Shown: positions 1 through 7,919, counted from the stretch's first letter. The stretch is DNA of 64,000 nucleotides from Palsa-504 sp963844625 (GCA_963844625.1 CAWJPF010000023.1:1-64000), one strand, 5' to 3'. A program made the numbers and translations. Notes: generated by a model not told the origin, from the letters alone.

Positions 1-898
1 TGCGCGAGCCGCTGGTGCATCCTGCCCCAGGCCATCGCCTCTGCGGTGCCGTAGCGTGACGTCTCCGTCCGCGTGGTCACGGCGGGCTCCGGCCAGGTCG
101 CCGGGTCGCCGAACGCGAGCTTGTGCCCGTGGCGGGGGCGCCGCCCGCCCGTAGACGCAGGACGCGCGGGCAGCGGCGGGGCCGGGAAATGCATCACCCG
201 GTCGCCGCGCAGCCGCCCGGTGATGTCCACGGGCAGGTCATCCAGGAGCCAGGCCAGCCGGGTCGGGTCATAGCCCGCGTCCAGGACCGCGATGATGTCC
301 GGGTCGCCCTCGCGCCAGCGGCCGGCGGCGATCAGCCGGGCGATGACCTCGCGGAGCTGGGCAGCGGTCACCTCGGTGGCGTCATCGGCCGGGCCGAGCC
401 GGACCGCGTCCAGCGGCAGCGTCCAGGACGTGCGGCCCGGTTCCAGCGCGACGACCCACGAGTACGGCCAGCCCGGGATCAGCTGCGCGTTCCCCTTGCC
501 GCGTGCGTACGTGTGGCAGAACAGCCGCTCCGGGCTGGTCTCCGCGTCCGGCCGCAGCCAGTTCGAGACGTCGCAGGCCAGCCGGATCCGGCCGTCGTCC
601 CACGGGCGCAGCGGGACCGCGTCCACCGCCAGCCTCAGCCGCGCGATCACGACCTCGCCGCTGTTCACCGCGTCGTAGACCCCGCCGTGGCCGCGGCGGC
701 ACTCCGGCTCCAGGCACAGCTCCGCGAGCATGTGCACCCGCTCCGGCCTGCAGGCCAGCGCGTCCGCCAGGTCGAACAGCGCGTCGCGGCGCATGCCGAA
801 GGAGAAGTACAGCTCGTGCCGGAACCGGCCAGCCGCCCGGCCGCATCAGCCGTCCCATCCCCGTCACCGCTCTCGTGCCAGGACATAATGAAAGCCAT
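1..898 (-). pseudogene. NF041680-type DDE transposase, partial (3' end off the window) and frameshifted near its start
   Basis: The reverse strand from about 832 to 1 reads without a stop as a transposase of the actinobacterial type annotated NF041680. It starts RFRHELYFSFGMRRDALFDL, then has the segments EPECRRGHGGVYDAVNSGEV, CDVSNWLRPD, TSPERLFCHTYARGKG and GRPPRHGHKLAFGDPATWPE. These match that family in order as I remember it. The frame has a stop just upstream of RFRHELYF and no usable start codon. The natural N-terminus, an ATG at 898 or 886, lies in another frame. Restoring one G in the GGCCGG run near 838-842 would join them. The C-terminus is cut by the window edge. The gene is either a recent pseudogene or intact with a sequencing error. 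Family assignment is from memory of sequence patterns. Confidence 0.7.
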
Positions 899-1096
899 CA
901 GCCGCCGCCTCGGTGTCTTCAAGTTCTGTGGTAGGAACCCGAAGATCATCGGACGGCGGCTGACTCATGTCACCACGCCACACCGGAACAACTCAAGCAA
1001 CTCGGGACGACCCAGGAAACAAGGGTTAAATAACAAGCTAAGAGCTCGCGCGGATTGGTGTGGCTTGCGGGGCTTCGGCGTGTCGTGAGGTGAGAA

Positions 1097-1161
1097 CAGG
1101 CACAGGTTCCGTGATCATCGGAGTTCTCTACGCTCTGTGATCACGGGAGTCCCTGTGCCTG
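1097..1161. repeat. Nested inverted repeat over the IS5 transposase start
   Basis: Two nested perfect inverted repeats lie here: CAGGCACAGG (1097-1106) with its complement at 1152-1161, and CCGTGATCA (1109-1117) with its complement at 1138-1146. The GTG at 1137 overlaps the inner right arm. The transcript would therefore fold with the initiation region in a stem. This is either the element's end structure or a device limiting transposase translation when read through from outside. Confidence 0.75.
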
Positions 1162-1998
1162 CCATCCCATCATGGCTGCTGGAGCCCCTCTGGGACCAGT
1201 TCGCCGCGCTGCTGCCCGACCGCCCGGTCTATGATCCCGCGCACCCGCTGGGCTGTCACAAGCCGCGGATCGGCGACCGGATCATCTTCGAAAAACTCAT
1301 CCAGGTCCTGCGGTTCGGCTGCTCCTATGCGTCGATCGCCGACTGCACCTGCGGTGCCACCACGATCCGGGAACGCCGCGACGAGTGGATCGAGGCCGGG
1401 ATCTTCGGCCAGCTGAAGACGATCGCGCGGGAGTCCTATGACCGGATCGTCGGCCTGGCCCTGGAAGACCTGGCCGTCGACGGGTGCATCACCAAGGCCC
1501 CCGGCGGCGGGGAATGCGCGGGCCGCAGCCCCGTCGACCGCGGCAAGCTGGGCATGAAACGGTCGCTCATGGTCGAGGGCAAGCGGCATCCCGCTCGGCC
1601 GCGTGCTCGCCCCCGCGAACCGGCACGACTCCCCGCTCCTGGCCGAAACGCTGGACAAACTCGACGACATCGGGCCGCTGCCCGACGACATCACCGTCCA
1701 TCTCGACGCCGGCTATGACTCGCAGAAGACCCGCGACGAACTCGCCAGCCGCGGCATCACCGGGGAAATCGCCCATAAAGGCGACAAGGCCCCGATCCAG
1801 GCCGGACAGCGCTGGCACGTCGAGCGCACCAACGCCTGGCACAACTCCTTCAACCGCCTCCAGCGCTGCTACGAACGCGACCAGGACGTCATCGACGCGT
1901 TCTTCGACCTCGCCGACACGATCATCACCGTCCGTCGCCTCATCCGCCAGGCATGGACCCTCTACCGGTGGGAAAACCGCCCGGCCAGGCGACCATGA
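1137..1998 (+). pseudogene. IS5-family transposase, frameshifted
   Basis: The first frame (1137 to about 1585) reads VPAIPSWLLEPLWDQFAALL, then DLAVDGCITKAPGGGE (first catalytic Asp) and SPVDRGKLGMKRSLMVEG. The second frame continues from about 1590 as GIPLGRVLAPANRHDSPLLA, HLDAGYDS (second Asp) and WHVERTNAWHNSFNR (catalytic Glu), ending ENRPARRP. Together they make a full IS5-type DDE transposase of about 285 residues. One extra base near 1583-1586 (AAGCGGCATC) breaks the frame. The likely start is the GTG at 1137 or the one at 1152. The right end of the element is not visible, because the IS3 element begins 16 bp after the stop. Whether it is inactivated in the cell depends on whether the extra base is real. 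Confidence 0.75.
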
Positions 1999-2013
1999 CC
2001 ACTTACTGGGCTT

Positions 2014-2035
2014 CCCCTCGTAACGTGGACACATC
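2014..2035. repeat. Left terminal inverted repeat of the IS3 element
   Basis: It begins CCCCTCGTAACGTGGACAC. It pairs with the complement of 3603-3624 at 18 of 22 positions. The longest uninterrupted match is CGTGGACAC. Confidence 0.7.
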
Positions 2036-2042
2036 GCCTTAA

Positions 2043-2063
2043 AAGGAAGGAAGGAAGGAAGGA
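2043..2063 (+). promoter_or_regulatory. GGAA tetranucleotide repeat acting as an iterated ribosome-binding site before orfA
   Basis: Five near-perfect AAGG/GGAA units follow a short A run and end about 8 nt before the orfA ATG. Each unit partly resembles a Shine-Dalgarno sequence. Unit gain or loss could change spacing and expression of the transposase, but that is inference. Confidence 0.6.
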
Positions 2064-2070
2064 CAGGGCG

Positions 2071-2367
2071 ATGGCAGAGACACGCAGGAAGTTCGACGGG
2101 GACTTCAAGGAGGGCGCGGTGCGGCTGGTCCGGGAGACCGGCAAGCCGATCGCGCAGGTGGCCCGGGACCTGGGGATCAACGAGGGGACGCTGGGGAACT
2201 GGGTGAACGCGGACCTGCGGCGCCGCGGGGAGCGGGACGGTGCGCTGAGTGAGGATGAGCGGGCGGAGCTGGCCCGGCTGCGCAAGGAGAACGCCGAGCT
2301 TGCCATGAGGTGCGACGTGCTCAAGCGCTCGGTGGCCCTTTGGGTGCAAGATGCGATGGGCCGGTAG
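2071..2367 (+). CDS. IS3-family transposase OrfA (HTH protein)
   Basis: This 98-residue protein opens with the typical IS3 OrfA helix-turn-helix: ETRRKFDGDFKEGAVRLVRE, then PIAQVARDLGINEGTLGNWV (residues about 28-47). A leucine-zipper-like segment follows (ELARLRKENAELAMRCDVLK, about 67-86), which in IS3 elements mediates OrfA and OrfAB multimerisation. OrfA binds the element's ends and regulates transposition. It starts at an ATG preceded by purine-rich GGAA repeats. It ends at TAG 2365-2367, two bases before the orfB start codon. In this family OrfB is usually made as an OrfAB fusion by a -1 frameshift. No classic slippery A run is obvious near 2340, so independent initiation of orfB is also possible. 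Confidence 0.9.
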   Translation: MAETRRKFDGDFKEGAVRLVRETGKPIAQVARDLGINEGTLGNWVNADLRRRGERDGALSEDERAELARLRKENAELAMRCDVLKRSVALWVQDAMGR

Positions 2368-2369
2368 CC

Positions 2370-3242
2370 GTGGCCGCGTTCATCGCTGTCCAGGGGGATC
2401 AGCATGGCGTCCCGCACGCGGCGGCCTGCCGGGCGCTGGGGGTGTCCCGGTCCTGGTTCTACCGGTGGGCCGGGGGGCAGCTGGCGCCGCGGGCCGCGCG
2501 CCGGGAGCAGCTCGCGGCCGAGATCAGGCGGCTGTTCGCCGCGCATGAGGGCAAGTACGGCTCGCCGAGGATCACCGCGGACCTCAGGGATGAGGGCTGG
2601 GCGGTCAGCGAGAACACCGTGGCGGCGCTGATGCGCGAGCAGGGCCTGGCTGCCCGCCGGAAGAAGAAGCGCAAGGCGACGACCCGGCCGGGCAAGGGCC
2701 GGTGGCGGGCGCCGGACCTGGTCAAGCGGGACTTCCCGGCGCAGGAGATCAATACCAAGTGGTACGGCGACGGCACCGAGATCTGCACCGATGAGGGCAA
2801 GCTGTACCTGGCCTCGGTGCTGGACGTGGCCTCGCGCCGGGTGCTGGGGTTCGCGCTGTCTGAGCATCACGACGCGGAGCTGGCCTACGGCGCGCTGGCC
2901 ATGGCGGTGGCGGTGCGCGGCGGGCACGTGCCCGGGGTCATCATGCACACCGACCAGGGCAGCGAGTACACCGCGCGGCTGTTCCGGGCCGCGTGCGAGC
3001 GGCTGTCCATCTCCCAGTCGATGGGCCGGCCCGGGTCGGCCCTGGATAACGCGGTGATCGAGTCGTGGCACTCGACCGTGGAATTCGAGCTGCGCCGCGT
3101 CGAGCACTTCGCGACCAGGGCGCAGGCCCGGGCGCGGGTCGCCGCCTGGATCGAGGACTACAACCACAACCGCCGGCACTCGGCCTGCGCCATGATGTCC
3201 CCGGTGGCCTGGGAGCTGGCCGCCAGGCGGGAGGCCGCGTGA
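2370..3242 (+). CDS. IS3-family transposase OrfB (DDE integrase)
   Basis: This is a retroviral-type integrase of about 290 residues. The N-terminal part has the HTH_21-like helices HGVPHAAACRALGVSRSWFY and KYGSPRITADLRDEGWAVSE. The rve catalytic core follows: WYGDGTEICTDEGKLYLASV (first Asp), GVIMHTDQGSEYTARLF (second Asp) and GSALDNAVIESWHSTVEFEL (Glu). The C-terminal part ends DYNHNRRHSACAMMSPVAWE, as in the family. The GTG at 2370 follows orfA by two bases. The same frame is open further upstream, as expected if part of the product is an OrfAB frameshift fusion. All catalytic residues are present, so the enzyme looks intact. Confidence 0.92.
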   Translation: MAAFIAVQGDQHGVPHAAACRALGVSRSWFYRWAGGQLAPRAARREQLAAEIRRLFAAHEGKYGSPRITADLRDEGWAVSENTVAALMREQGLAARRKKKRKATTRPGKGRWRAPDLVKRDFPAQEINTKWYGDGTEICTDEGKLYLASVLDVASRRVLGFALSEHHDAELAYGALAMAVAVRGGHVPGVIMHTDQGSEYTARLFRAACERLSISQSMGRPGSALDNAVIESWHSTVEFELRRVEHFATRAQARARVAAWIEDYNHNRRHSACAMMSPVAWELAARREAA

Positions 3243-3602
3243 ACGCGGCCGGCCGCTGCGCGGCCCGGGATAAGAACAAAGAGGCGGCTTCGCCGCTCAT
3301 CCCTGGGAGGCTGCCGCGTTCCAGGCGGGGGGACGCGCCGCGCGAGGGTACGGGGCCGCCCCTCCGGCCTCAAGGCTGCTGCGCACCGCCTGCCGGCGGC
3401 GGCCCCTGCGGGGCCGGCCCTGACCCCGGAGACCTCTGCGGCCCCTCCGGCCGGAAACACGGGCAGGCCCTGGCCTGCCCCGCCCTGGGCGCGGCGCGTC
3501 CGGTGAGCCCGTGTCCGGCGCACAAGCCGGCGCCAGGAATCAAAGGTGAACTGGCGTTCGATACTCAGAAGAGGAACCGAAATTACAAGAATCCGCTAAC
3601 GG
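3243..3602. other. Non-coding right tail of the IS3 element
   Basis: About 360 bp separate the orfB stop from the right inverted repeat, much more than the few tens of bases usual in IS3 elements. The tail is very GC rich with local inverted repeats (for example GGCGGCTTCGCCGC near 3281). I recognise no gene in it. It may be captured DNA. Confidence 0.5.
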
Positions 3603-3624
3603 GAAGTGTCCACGCTTCCAGGGG
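3603..3624. repeat. Right terminal inverted repeat of the IS3 element
   Basis: It reads GAAGTGTCCACGCTTCCAGG with two further G bases. It is complementary to 2014-2035 at 18 of 22 positions. From here to 3807 there is about 180 bp of lower-GC spacer in which I see no gene. Confidence 0.7.
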
Positions 3625-3807
3625 ATTGCCGCTCTAAGCGATCGAGATTGCATCAGCTGTTGCTTGATGTCCCTCAGGAGGCTTCTTGTTGCCTTGTCCG
3701 GCCTAACCGTCTGCTGTCGCAGCGTACGTGTGACTTTGGGTAAATCCGCGAGGACGAAAGCCGGTTACGGGGGGTCGGGGGTGGGGGGCGCTACGGACAC
3801 CGGCCGG

Positions 3808-5304
3808 TTACGGGCGCAGCCGGGCGGCCCGGAGCATGATCATCGCGGCGGGAACGCCCGCAGCGGACAGGGCAGCCAGCCAGCACGCCACCACGGACAT
3901 GGCTCTGGTATCGGCGCCCGGGAGCGCCGGAGTCAGAGCCGCCGAAGTCAGAGCCGCGCGGGACAGGTAGACCGAGCCGATCACGGTCACCCCAAGCAGC
4001 TGGCCCAGCTGCACCATGGTGGTGAGCAGGCCGGACGCGTCGGCGGCCCGGACGGCGGGCACATGCACCAGCGACTGGGTGAGCAACGGGCTGACCGACA
4101 GACCCAGGCCGGCGCCGACCACGGCCGGCCACGCTTGGGTGGCGATACCGCTACGCAGGCTGGCCGCGAGCCCCAGGTAGGCGACCGCGCTAACGGTCAG
4201 GCCGACCGGGATGATAACGCGGCGCGCCGGTGCCGGCAGCCGTCGCCAGTAGAAGCCGGCCAGGCCGAACGCCGCCGCCATCGGCAGGTAGGTCAGGCCG
4301 GCCCGCAGCGCGCCCTGCCGCAGGCCCAGCTGAAGGTAGAGCGTGAACGCGAACAGCAGGCCGCCGTATGCGACCTGGGTGAGGGCCAGCGCGACGAGCC
4401 CGGACGGCAGGGCCGGGGCGCGCAACACGTCCAGGTTCAGCAGCGGATCGCCGCCCCGGGCCGCTACCCGCCGCTCGGCCACCATGAAGACGACAGCGAG
4501 GACGGCGCCCGCCGCGAGGGCGGCGAAGCACCAGGCTGGCCAGCCCGCCTCGCGCCCGAGTACGAGCGGAAGCACGATCAGCAGCACCGCAGGCACCGCG
4601 ATCATCAGGCCGGCCAGATCGATGCGGGGCGGCCGGTACGCGACGCGCGGCTGGTCGGGTGCGTACAGGTGGTCGGCGGCGCGCGGGTGGTCGGCGGGGA
4701 CCAGGCGGGGCACCAGGACGGCGAGGAGGATCCCGGCTGGCACGTTGATGGCGAAGACCGGGCGCCAGGTCGCCCCGAACAGGTCTGCGGTCACGATCAC
4801 GCCGCCGAGGACCAGCCCGGCCACCGCGCCGGCTGAGAGCACGGCCGCGTAGGCGGACAGCGCCTTAGCCCGCGCCTGGCCGGTAAAGGTGAGCTGGATG
4901 ATGCTGAAGACCTGCGGGACGAGTACGGCCGCCCCGGCTCCCTGGACGAACCGGAACGCGATCAGGACCTGGCTGTCCGGGGCCAGCGCGCACGCCAGCG
5001 AGGCGGCGGTGAACGTGATCACCCCGGCCAGGTAGATCCGCCGGCGGCCGAAGCGGTCGCCCAGCCGGGCGCCGGTGATCAGCAGCATCGCGTAGGCGAT
5101 GGTGTACCCGCCCACGACCAGCTGGAGCGAGGCACCGGAGGCGTGCAGGTGCGCGGCAATCGACGGCATGGCCACGTTGACCACGAAGACGTCGATGATG
5201 CACATGAACTGGCCGAGGAGCAGTACGGCCAGCATCAGCCAGCTCCGTCGAGTGGGCTGTGGGATTTGCCGAGCGGCCTGTGGGATTTGGGTGCGCAGGA
5301 CCAT
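3808..5304 (-). CDS. MFS drug exporter of the DHA2 (EmrB/QacA) type
   Basis: This 498-residue integral membrane protein has many hydrophobic segments, consistent with the 14-helix DHA2 architecture. The first helix carries the family signature around FMCIIDVFVVNVAMPSI (residues about 33-49). The loop after helix 2 has motif A, GARLGDRFGRRRIYLAG. These proteins export hydrophobic drugs or dyes by proton antiport. I prefer the ATG at 5304: AAGGAGG lies five bases upstream of it, whereas a GTG 24 bases further upstream would place that site inside the coding sequence. No TetR or MarR gene is adjacent. The nearest upstream gene is the ECF42-type sigma gene, 57 bp away on the same strand, so co-transcription is plausible. 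Substrate unknown. Confidence 0.88.
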   Translation of the reverse strand: MVLRTQIPQAARQIPQPTRRSWLMLAVLLLGQFMCIIDVFVVNVAMPSIAAHLHASGASLQLVVGGYTIAYAMLLITGARLGDRFGRRRIYLAGVITFTAASLACALAPDSQVLIAFRFVQGAGAAVLVPQVFSIIQLTFTGQARAKALSAYAAVLSAGAVAGLVLGGVIVTADLFGATWRPVFAINVPAGILLAVLVPRLVPADHPRAADHLYAPDQPRVAYRPPRIDLAGLMIAVPAVLLIVLPLVLGREAGWPAWCFAALAAGAVLAVVFMVAERRVAARGGDPLLNLDVLRAPALPSGLVALALTQVAYGGLLFAFTLYLQLGLRQGALRAGLTYLPMAAAFGLAGFYWRRLPAPARRVIIPVGLTVSAVAYLGLAASLRSGIATQAWPAVVGAGLGLSVSPLLTQSLVHVPAVRAADASGLLTTMVQLGQLLGVTVIGSVYLSRAALTSAALTPALPGADTRAMSVVACWLAALSAAGVPAAMIMLRAARLRP

Positions 5305-5361
5305 CACTTCCTCCTTTGTCGGTGCCACGACGAGCGGGAGGGGCGGAAGGGGACAGTGAGG

Positions 5362-6510
5362 TCAGGATTCGGCGATGCGCCGTTCGAGAAAGCGGCGTTC
5401 GGGGACCGTGCGCGCGAGGTCGAGGGCGCGCCGGTAGGCGGCGCGGGCTTCATCGGCGCGGCCGAGACGCCGCAGGAGTTCGGCCCGGGTTGAGTGCCAG
5501 TACTGATAGCCCGGGAGGTCCAGGCCGTCCACCACCGCTAGCGCCGCGGCCGGGCCTTCGGCCTCTGCAATTGCCACGGCCCGGTTCAGCCGGACCACGT
5601 CCGAACCGGTCAGGTCGGCGAGCTCGCCATAGAGCGCGGCGATCTGGGGCCAGTCAAGCTGCTCTTCGGCCTGCAAGGAGGCGATCGCCGCCTGGACGGC
5701 GTACGGGCCGCGGCGCGGGCCGGCCAGGTTGAGGGTCTTGCGGAGAAGGGCGCGGCCCGCCGCGATCTGACGCCAGTCCCACCGTGACTGGTCCTGGTCC
5801 GTGAGCAGGACGAGGTCCTGGCCGGCGAACCTCGCCTCGCGGCGCGCGTCGTGCAGCAGCATCAGGGCCAGCAGGCCGAGCACCTCTGGCTCGGCCGGCA
5901 GCAACCCGGCGAGCACGCGACCCAGCTGGATCGCCTCGGCCGCGAGCCCGGCCCGGTCCTCGTGGTCGCCGTACCCCTGGTTGAAGATGAGGTACACGAC
6001 GGCCAGGACCGCGGCGAGCCGTTCTGGCAGCTGCGGGCCGCCCGGGACGGCGAACGGGATACCCGCCACCTTGATCTTGGACTTCGCCCGGGTCAGCCGC
6101 CGTTTCATCGTATCGGCCGGGACCAGGAAGGCCCGGGCGATCTCTTCCGTGGTCAGCCCGCCGACGGCGCGCAGGGTCAGCGCGACCTGCGCCTCGGGGG
6201 CGAGCGCGGGATGGCAGCACATGAAGACGAGCTCAAGCCGCTCGTCCGGAATGCCCGTCTCGGTCACGTCTTCCTCCCCGCTTCCTGCCCCGCCGCTCTC
6301 CGGCGCGAGCAGCCGGAGCTTGGCGGCCAGCACGCGATCGCGGCGCAGCCGGTCGATGGCCCGGTGGCGCGCCGTCGTGACAAGCCAGGCGCCGGGCTGA
6401 TCGGGCAGGCCGTCGGACGGCCAGCGCTGCGCCGCGATCGCGAACGCGTCCGCCACGGCTTCCTCGGCGAGATCAAAGTCACCGAAGTAGCCGATCAAGC
6501 TGGCCAGCAC
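5362..6510 (-). CDS. ECF42-type RNA polymerase sigma factor with C-terminal TPR-like domain
   Basis: The N-terminal part carries sigma region 2 (DFDLAEEAVADAFAIAAQRW, then GAWLVTTARHRAIDRLRRDR). Region 4 follows (ALTLRAVGGLTTEEIARAFL, then DTMKRRLTRAKSKIKVAGIP). A helical extension of about 200 residues resembles the TPR/DUF6596 tail typical of ECF42 sigma factors. These have no classical anti-sigma factor and are genetically linked to DGPF/YCII proteins, exactly the gene upstream here. Conserved family residues (LIEQVFRDEWGRV) extend in frame before the GTG at 6510 to a CTG at 6546 preceded by GAGGGG, but no ATG, GTG or TTG is available there. The true start is therefore probably the CTG at 6546. 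The gap to the YCII gene is only about 40 bp, suggesting one transcript. Targets may include the MFS gene downstream. Confidence 0.88.
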   Translation of the reverse strand: MLASLIGYFGDFDLAEEAVADAFAIAAQRWPSDGLPDQPGAWLVTTARHRAIDRLRRDRVLAAKLRLLAPESGGAGSGEEDVTETGIPDERLELVFMCCHPALAPEAQVALTLRAVGGLTTEEIARAFLVPADTMKRRLTRAKSKIKVAGIPFAVPGGPQLPERLAAVLAVVYLIFNQGYGDHEDRAGLAAEAIQLGRVLAGLLPAEPEVLGLLALMLLHDARREARFAGQDLVLLTDQDQSRWDWRQIAAGRALLRKTLNLAGPRRGPYAVQAAIASLQAEEQLDWPQIAALYGELADLTGSDVVRLNRAVAIAEAEGPAAALAVVDGLDLPGYQYWHSTRAELLRRLGRADEARAAYRRALDLARTVPERRFLERRIAES

Positions 6511-6585
6511 CCGGCCCCACTCGTCGCGGAAAACCTGCTCGATCAGGACTTACCCCTCGGTACTTGCTCCATGGTGACTGGGATC

Positions 6586-6930
6586 TCAGGACGGGCCGGT
6601 CACGACGGGGCGGATTTCTATCGCGCCGCCGAGGCGGCCCGCGGGAATCCGGGCCGCGAGCTCAGTCGCCTGATCCAGGTCATCGGCCTCGATCAGGTAA
6701 AAGCCGGCGAAGACCTCCTTGGTGTCCGCGAACGGGCCGTCGGTGACGAGCATCTGCCCGCCCTGGACCCGGACCGTGGTCGCGGTTTCGACCGGATGCA
6801 GGGAGGCGCCGCCGACTACCCCCGGTGCCTGCTTGATGTCCATGTACTCGCGATGGATGGCTTCCCGCTCATCGTCGCCGAGCGCCTCCGTGGCTCCGGG
6901 CCTGCTGTAGATCAGCAAGGCGTACTGCAT
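6586..6930 (-). CDS. YCII/DGPF-family protein, partner of the ECF42 sigma factor
   Basis: This 114-residue protein begins MQYALLIYSRPGATEAL and contains the diagnostic DGPF motif (MLVTDGPFADTKEVFAGFYL, residues about 59-78). It ends with the usual hydrophilic tail (GGAIEIRPVV). YCII-type proteins have a ferredoxin-like fold. DGPF members lie beside ECF41 and ECF42 sigma genes and are regarded as part of the same response, although their biochemical role is not settled. The ATG at 6930 follows a strong AGGAGGAAGGAG site. The sigma gene lies immediately downstream on the same strand, so the pair forms a short operon. Confidence 0.9.
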   Translation of the reverse strand: MQYALLIYSRPGATEALGDDEREAIHREYMDIKQAPGVVGGASLHPVETATTVRVQGGQMLVTDGPFADTKEVFAGFYLIEADDLDQATELAARIPAGRLGGAIEIRPVVTGPS

Positions 6931-7126
6931 CTCCGGCTCCTTCCTCCTGGTGGTCCATCTTCTCGTGCCCATGACGAACGAACCCCGCCCAGGGGGACAG
7001 CGGCCGGAAATTCCCCGACGCGGACCGGGCTTGGGACGGCCTGATCCCGGCGGGTGCCGAGCGCGGCGCTCTGGTAAGAGGGGTCCCGCCATGCACCTGA
7101 GCCGCATACCAGTGAGACGTCCATAG

Positions 7127-7149
7127 GTATGGATGTGGCACCCTGCACA
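7127..7149. repeat. Left arm of a long-range inverted repeat
   Basis: The sequence GTATGGATGTGGCACCCTGC, continuing ACA, matches the complement of 7401-7423 at 19 of 23 positions, with the core CACCCTGCACA perfect. The two arms enclose 250 bp, including the perfect palindrome at 7220-7273. I see no gene in 6931-7502. The unit could be a small MITE-like element. Confidence 0.55.
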
Positions 7150-7219
7150 CGCTAATGTGCGGACTGTCACAATCATGTCCTGGATACGAGACCCTCTAGT
7201 TTCCTCTGCACCTGGCACC

Positions 7220-7273
7220 GGGATATGTCTGCAGTTTCTGGGGTTATAACCCCAGAAACTGCAGACATATCCC
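7220..7273. repeat. Perfect 54-bp palindrome with no spacer
   Basis: Two 27-base arms meet at the centre of GTTATAAC. Each arm reads GGGATATGTCTGCAGTTTCT outward to inward, then GGGGTTA. There is no mismatch and no loop. It lies outside the transposon unit (7441-10622) and upstream of the YCII gene. It could act as a strong bidirectional hairpin terminator for transcripts leaving the mobile element, a cruciform site, or the product of a fold-back event. No T-run follows on either side. Confidence 0.9.
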
Positions 7274-7400
7274 CGCTGGCCCGCGCGGGAGGCAGCCGTG
7301 TTACAGCAGCCAGAGGATCAGAGTGGGTACGTCGCTTCGATCCTCAGCCGACTTGCCAGCCTGCCGGGACTGATGTGGGACTTGGGCAACACCCCCCTAA

Positions 7401-7423
7401 TGTGCAGGGTGATACATCGATGC
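7401..7423. repeat. Right arm of the long-range inverted repeat
   Basis: It is complementary to 7127-7149 at 19 of 23 positions. It reads TGTGCAGGGTGATACATCGA, then TGC. The transposon-like unit begins 17 bp further on. Confidence 0.55.
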
Positions 7424-7434
7424 GTAAGAATGGA

Positions 7435-7440
7435 GCCGTG
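7435..7440. repeat. Putative 6-bp target duplication, left copy (GCCGTG)
   Basis: GCCGTG precedes the left inverted repeat of the unit. The same six bases follow its right end at 10623-10628, where they overlap the last two nucleotides of tRNA-Leu. Confidence 0.55.
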
Positions 7441-7455
7441 GGCTAACGACAGAAC
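7441..7455. repeat. Left terminal inverted repeat of the transposon-like unit
   Basis: It reads GGCTAACGACAGAAC and matches the complement of 10607-10621 at 13 of 15 bases, with CGACAGAAC perfect. Confidence 0.65.
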
Positions 7456-7502
7456 CCGGGTGACCTGGGATTACGGGTGTTCTGGGGAGGGCTGTTCCCG
7501 GG

Positions 7503-7838
7503 TTAGGCGGGCTGATCTCCCGGTGGGGTCTGGGGGGTGGCGAGCTCGATGGATAGGGCTTCGAGTTCGGTGATCAGCTGGCGTAGCCGGCGGTGGGCGT
7601 CGAAGTAGGGGCGGAGCCGTTCGGCGTCTTGGGGGGTGAGGGTCTTGGTGATGGTCCGGCTGCCGGTCTTGCGGGTCCAGGTCGGGTAGGGGCCGTGCAG
7701 CCGGGGCGGGTCGGCGTGGCAGTGGCATCCGGCGCGCTGGCAGCGGGTGGTGCGCTGGGTGAGCGAGCCGGGCAGGGCCAGGCCGATCTGGCCGAGTTCG
7801 GCCTGGATCTGCTGGTGCCGGCGGGCCGGGTCGTCCAT
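7503..7838 (-). CDS. DUF6788-type small protein of the transposon-like unit
   Basis: This 111-residue basic protein has the DUF6788 pattern: an N-terminal helix (ARRHQQIQAELGQIGLALPG), a Cys cluster TRCQRAGCHCHADPPRLHGP (three Cys at about 33, 38 and 40), then YPTWTRKTGSRTITKTLT and a C-terminal helix (RRLRQLITELEALSIELA). The function is unknown. The Cys-x4-Cys-x-Cys arrangement and the basic middle suggest a small DNA- or RNA-binding accessory factor. It is transcribed away from the recombinase gene. Their starts lie 81 bp apart, so they share a control region. The start could also be the ATG at 7856. I chose 7838 because the family's conserved N-terminus begins MDD. Confidence 0.75.
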   Translation of the reverse strand: MDDPARRHQQIQAELGQIGLALPGSLTQRTTRCQRAGCHCHADPPRLHGPYPTWTRKTGSRTITKTLTPQDAERLRPYFDAHRRLRQLITELEALSIELATPQTPPGDQPA

Positions 7839-7893
7839 GTTCCCAGCATCGCCCATCGGGGTGAGTGGCTGGGCTGGTCCCGCTGTACGAGTT

Positions 7894-7919
7894 GACTTGA
7901 AGTAGCTATAATTCAAGTC
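7894..7919 (+). promoter_or_regulatory. Leaderless promoter and palindromic operator before the recombinase-like gene
   Basis: A perfect inverted repeat, GACTTGAA (7894-7901) and TTCAAGTC (7912-7919), brackets a consensus -10 hexamer TATAAT (7907-7912). The hexamer lies 7 bp before the GTG at 7920, so transcription would start at or next to the start codon and the mRNA would be leaderless. A repressor binding the palindrome would block the -10 element. The -35 region is weak. Confidence 0.55.

Larger units (their letters stand above)
2014..3624 (+). mobile_element. IS3-family insertion sequence with orfA, orfB and imperfect terminal inverted repeats
   Basis: Two consecutive genes encode the HTH protein and DDE integrase typical of IS3-family elements. 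A 22-bp sequence at 2014-2035 recurs in inverse orientation at 3603-3624 with 18 of 22 matches, sharing the core CGTGGACAC. I take these as the ends, giving an element of about 1.61 kb. No convincing short target duplication flanks it (CTT on the left, ATT on the right). The left end lies 15 bp past the IS5-type transposase stop, so insertion into the right end of that older element is likely. Confidence 0.75.

Noticed and set aside
123..1088. Long rightward open frame opposite the partial transposase
   Set aside because: Its translation is Arg/Pro/Gln-rich without domains, while the opposite strand reads as a recognisable transposase.
3664..4836. 390-codon rightward frame opposite the MFS transporter
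   Set aside because: It has no domain and extreme Gln/Arg/Gly composition. The reverse strand encodes a well-formed membrane transporter.
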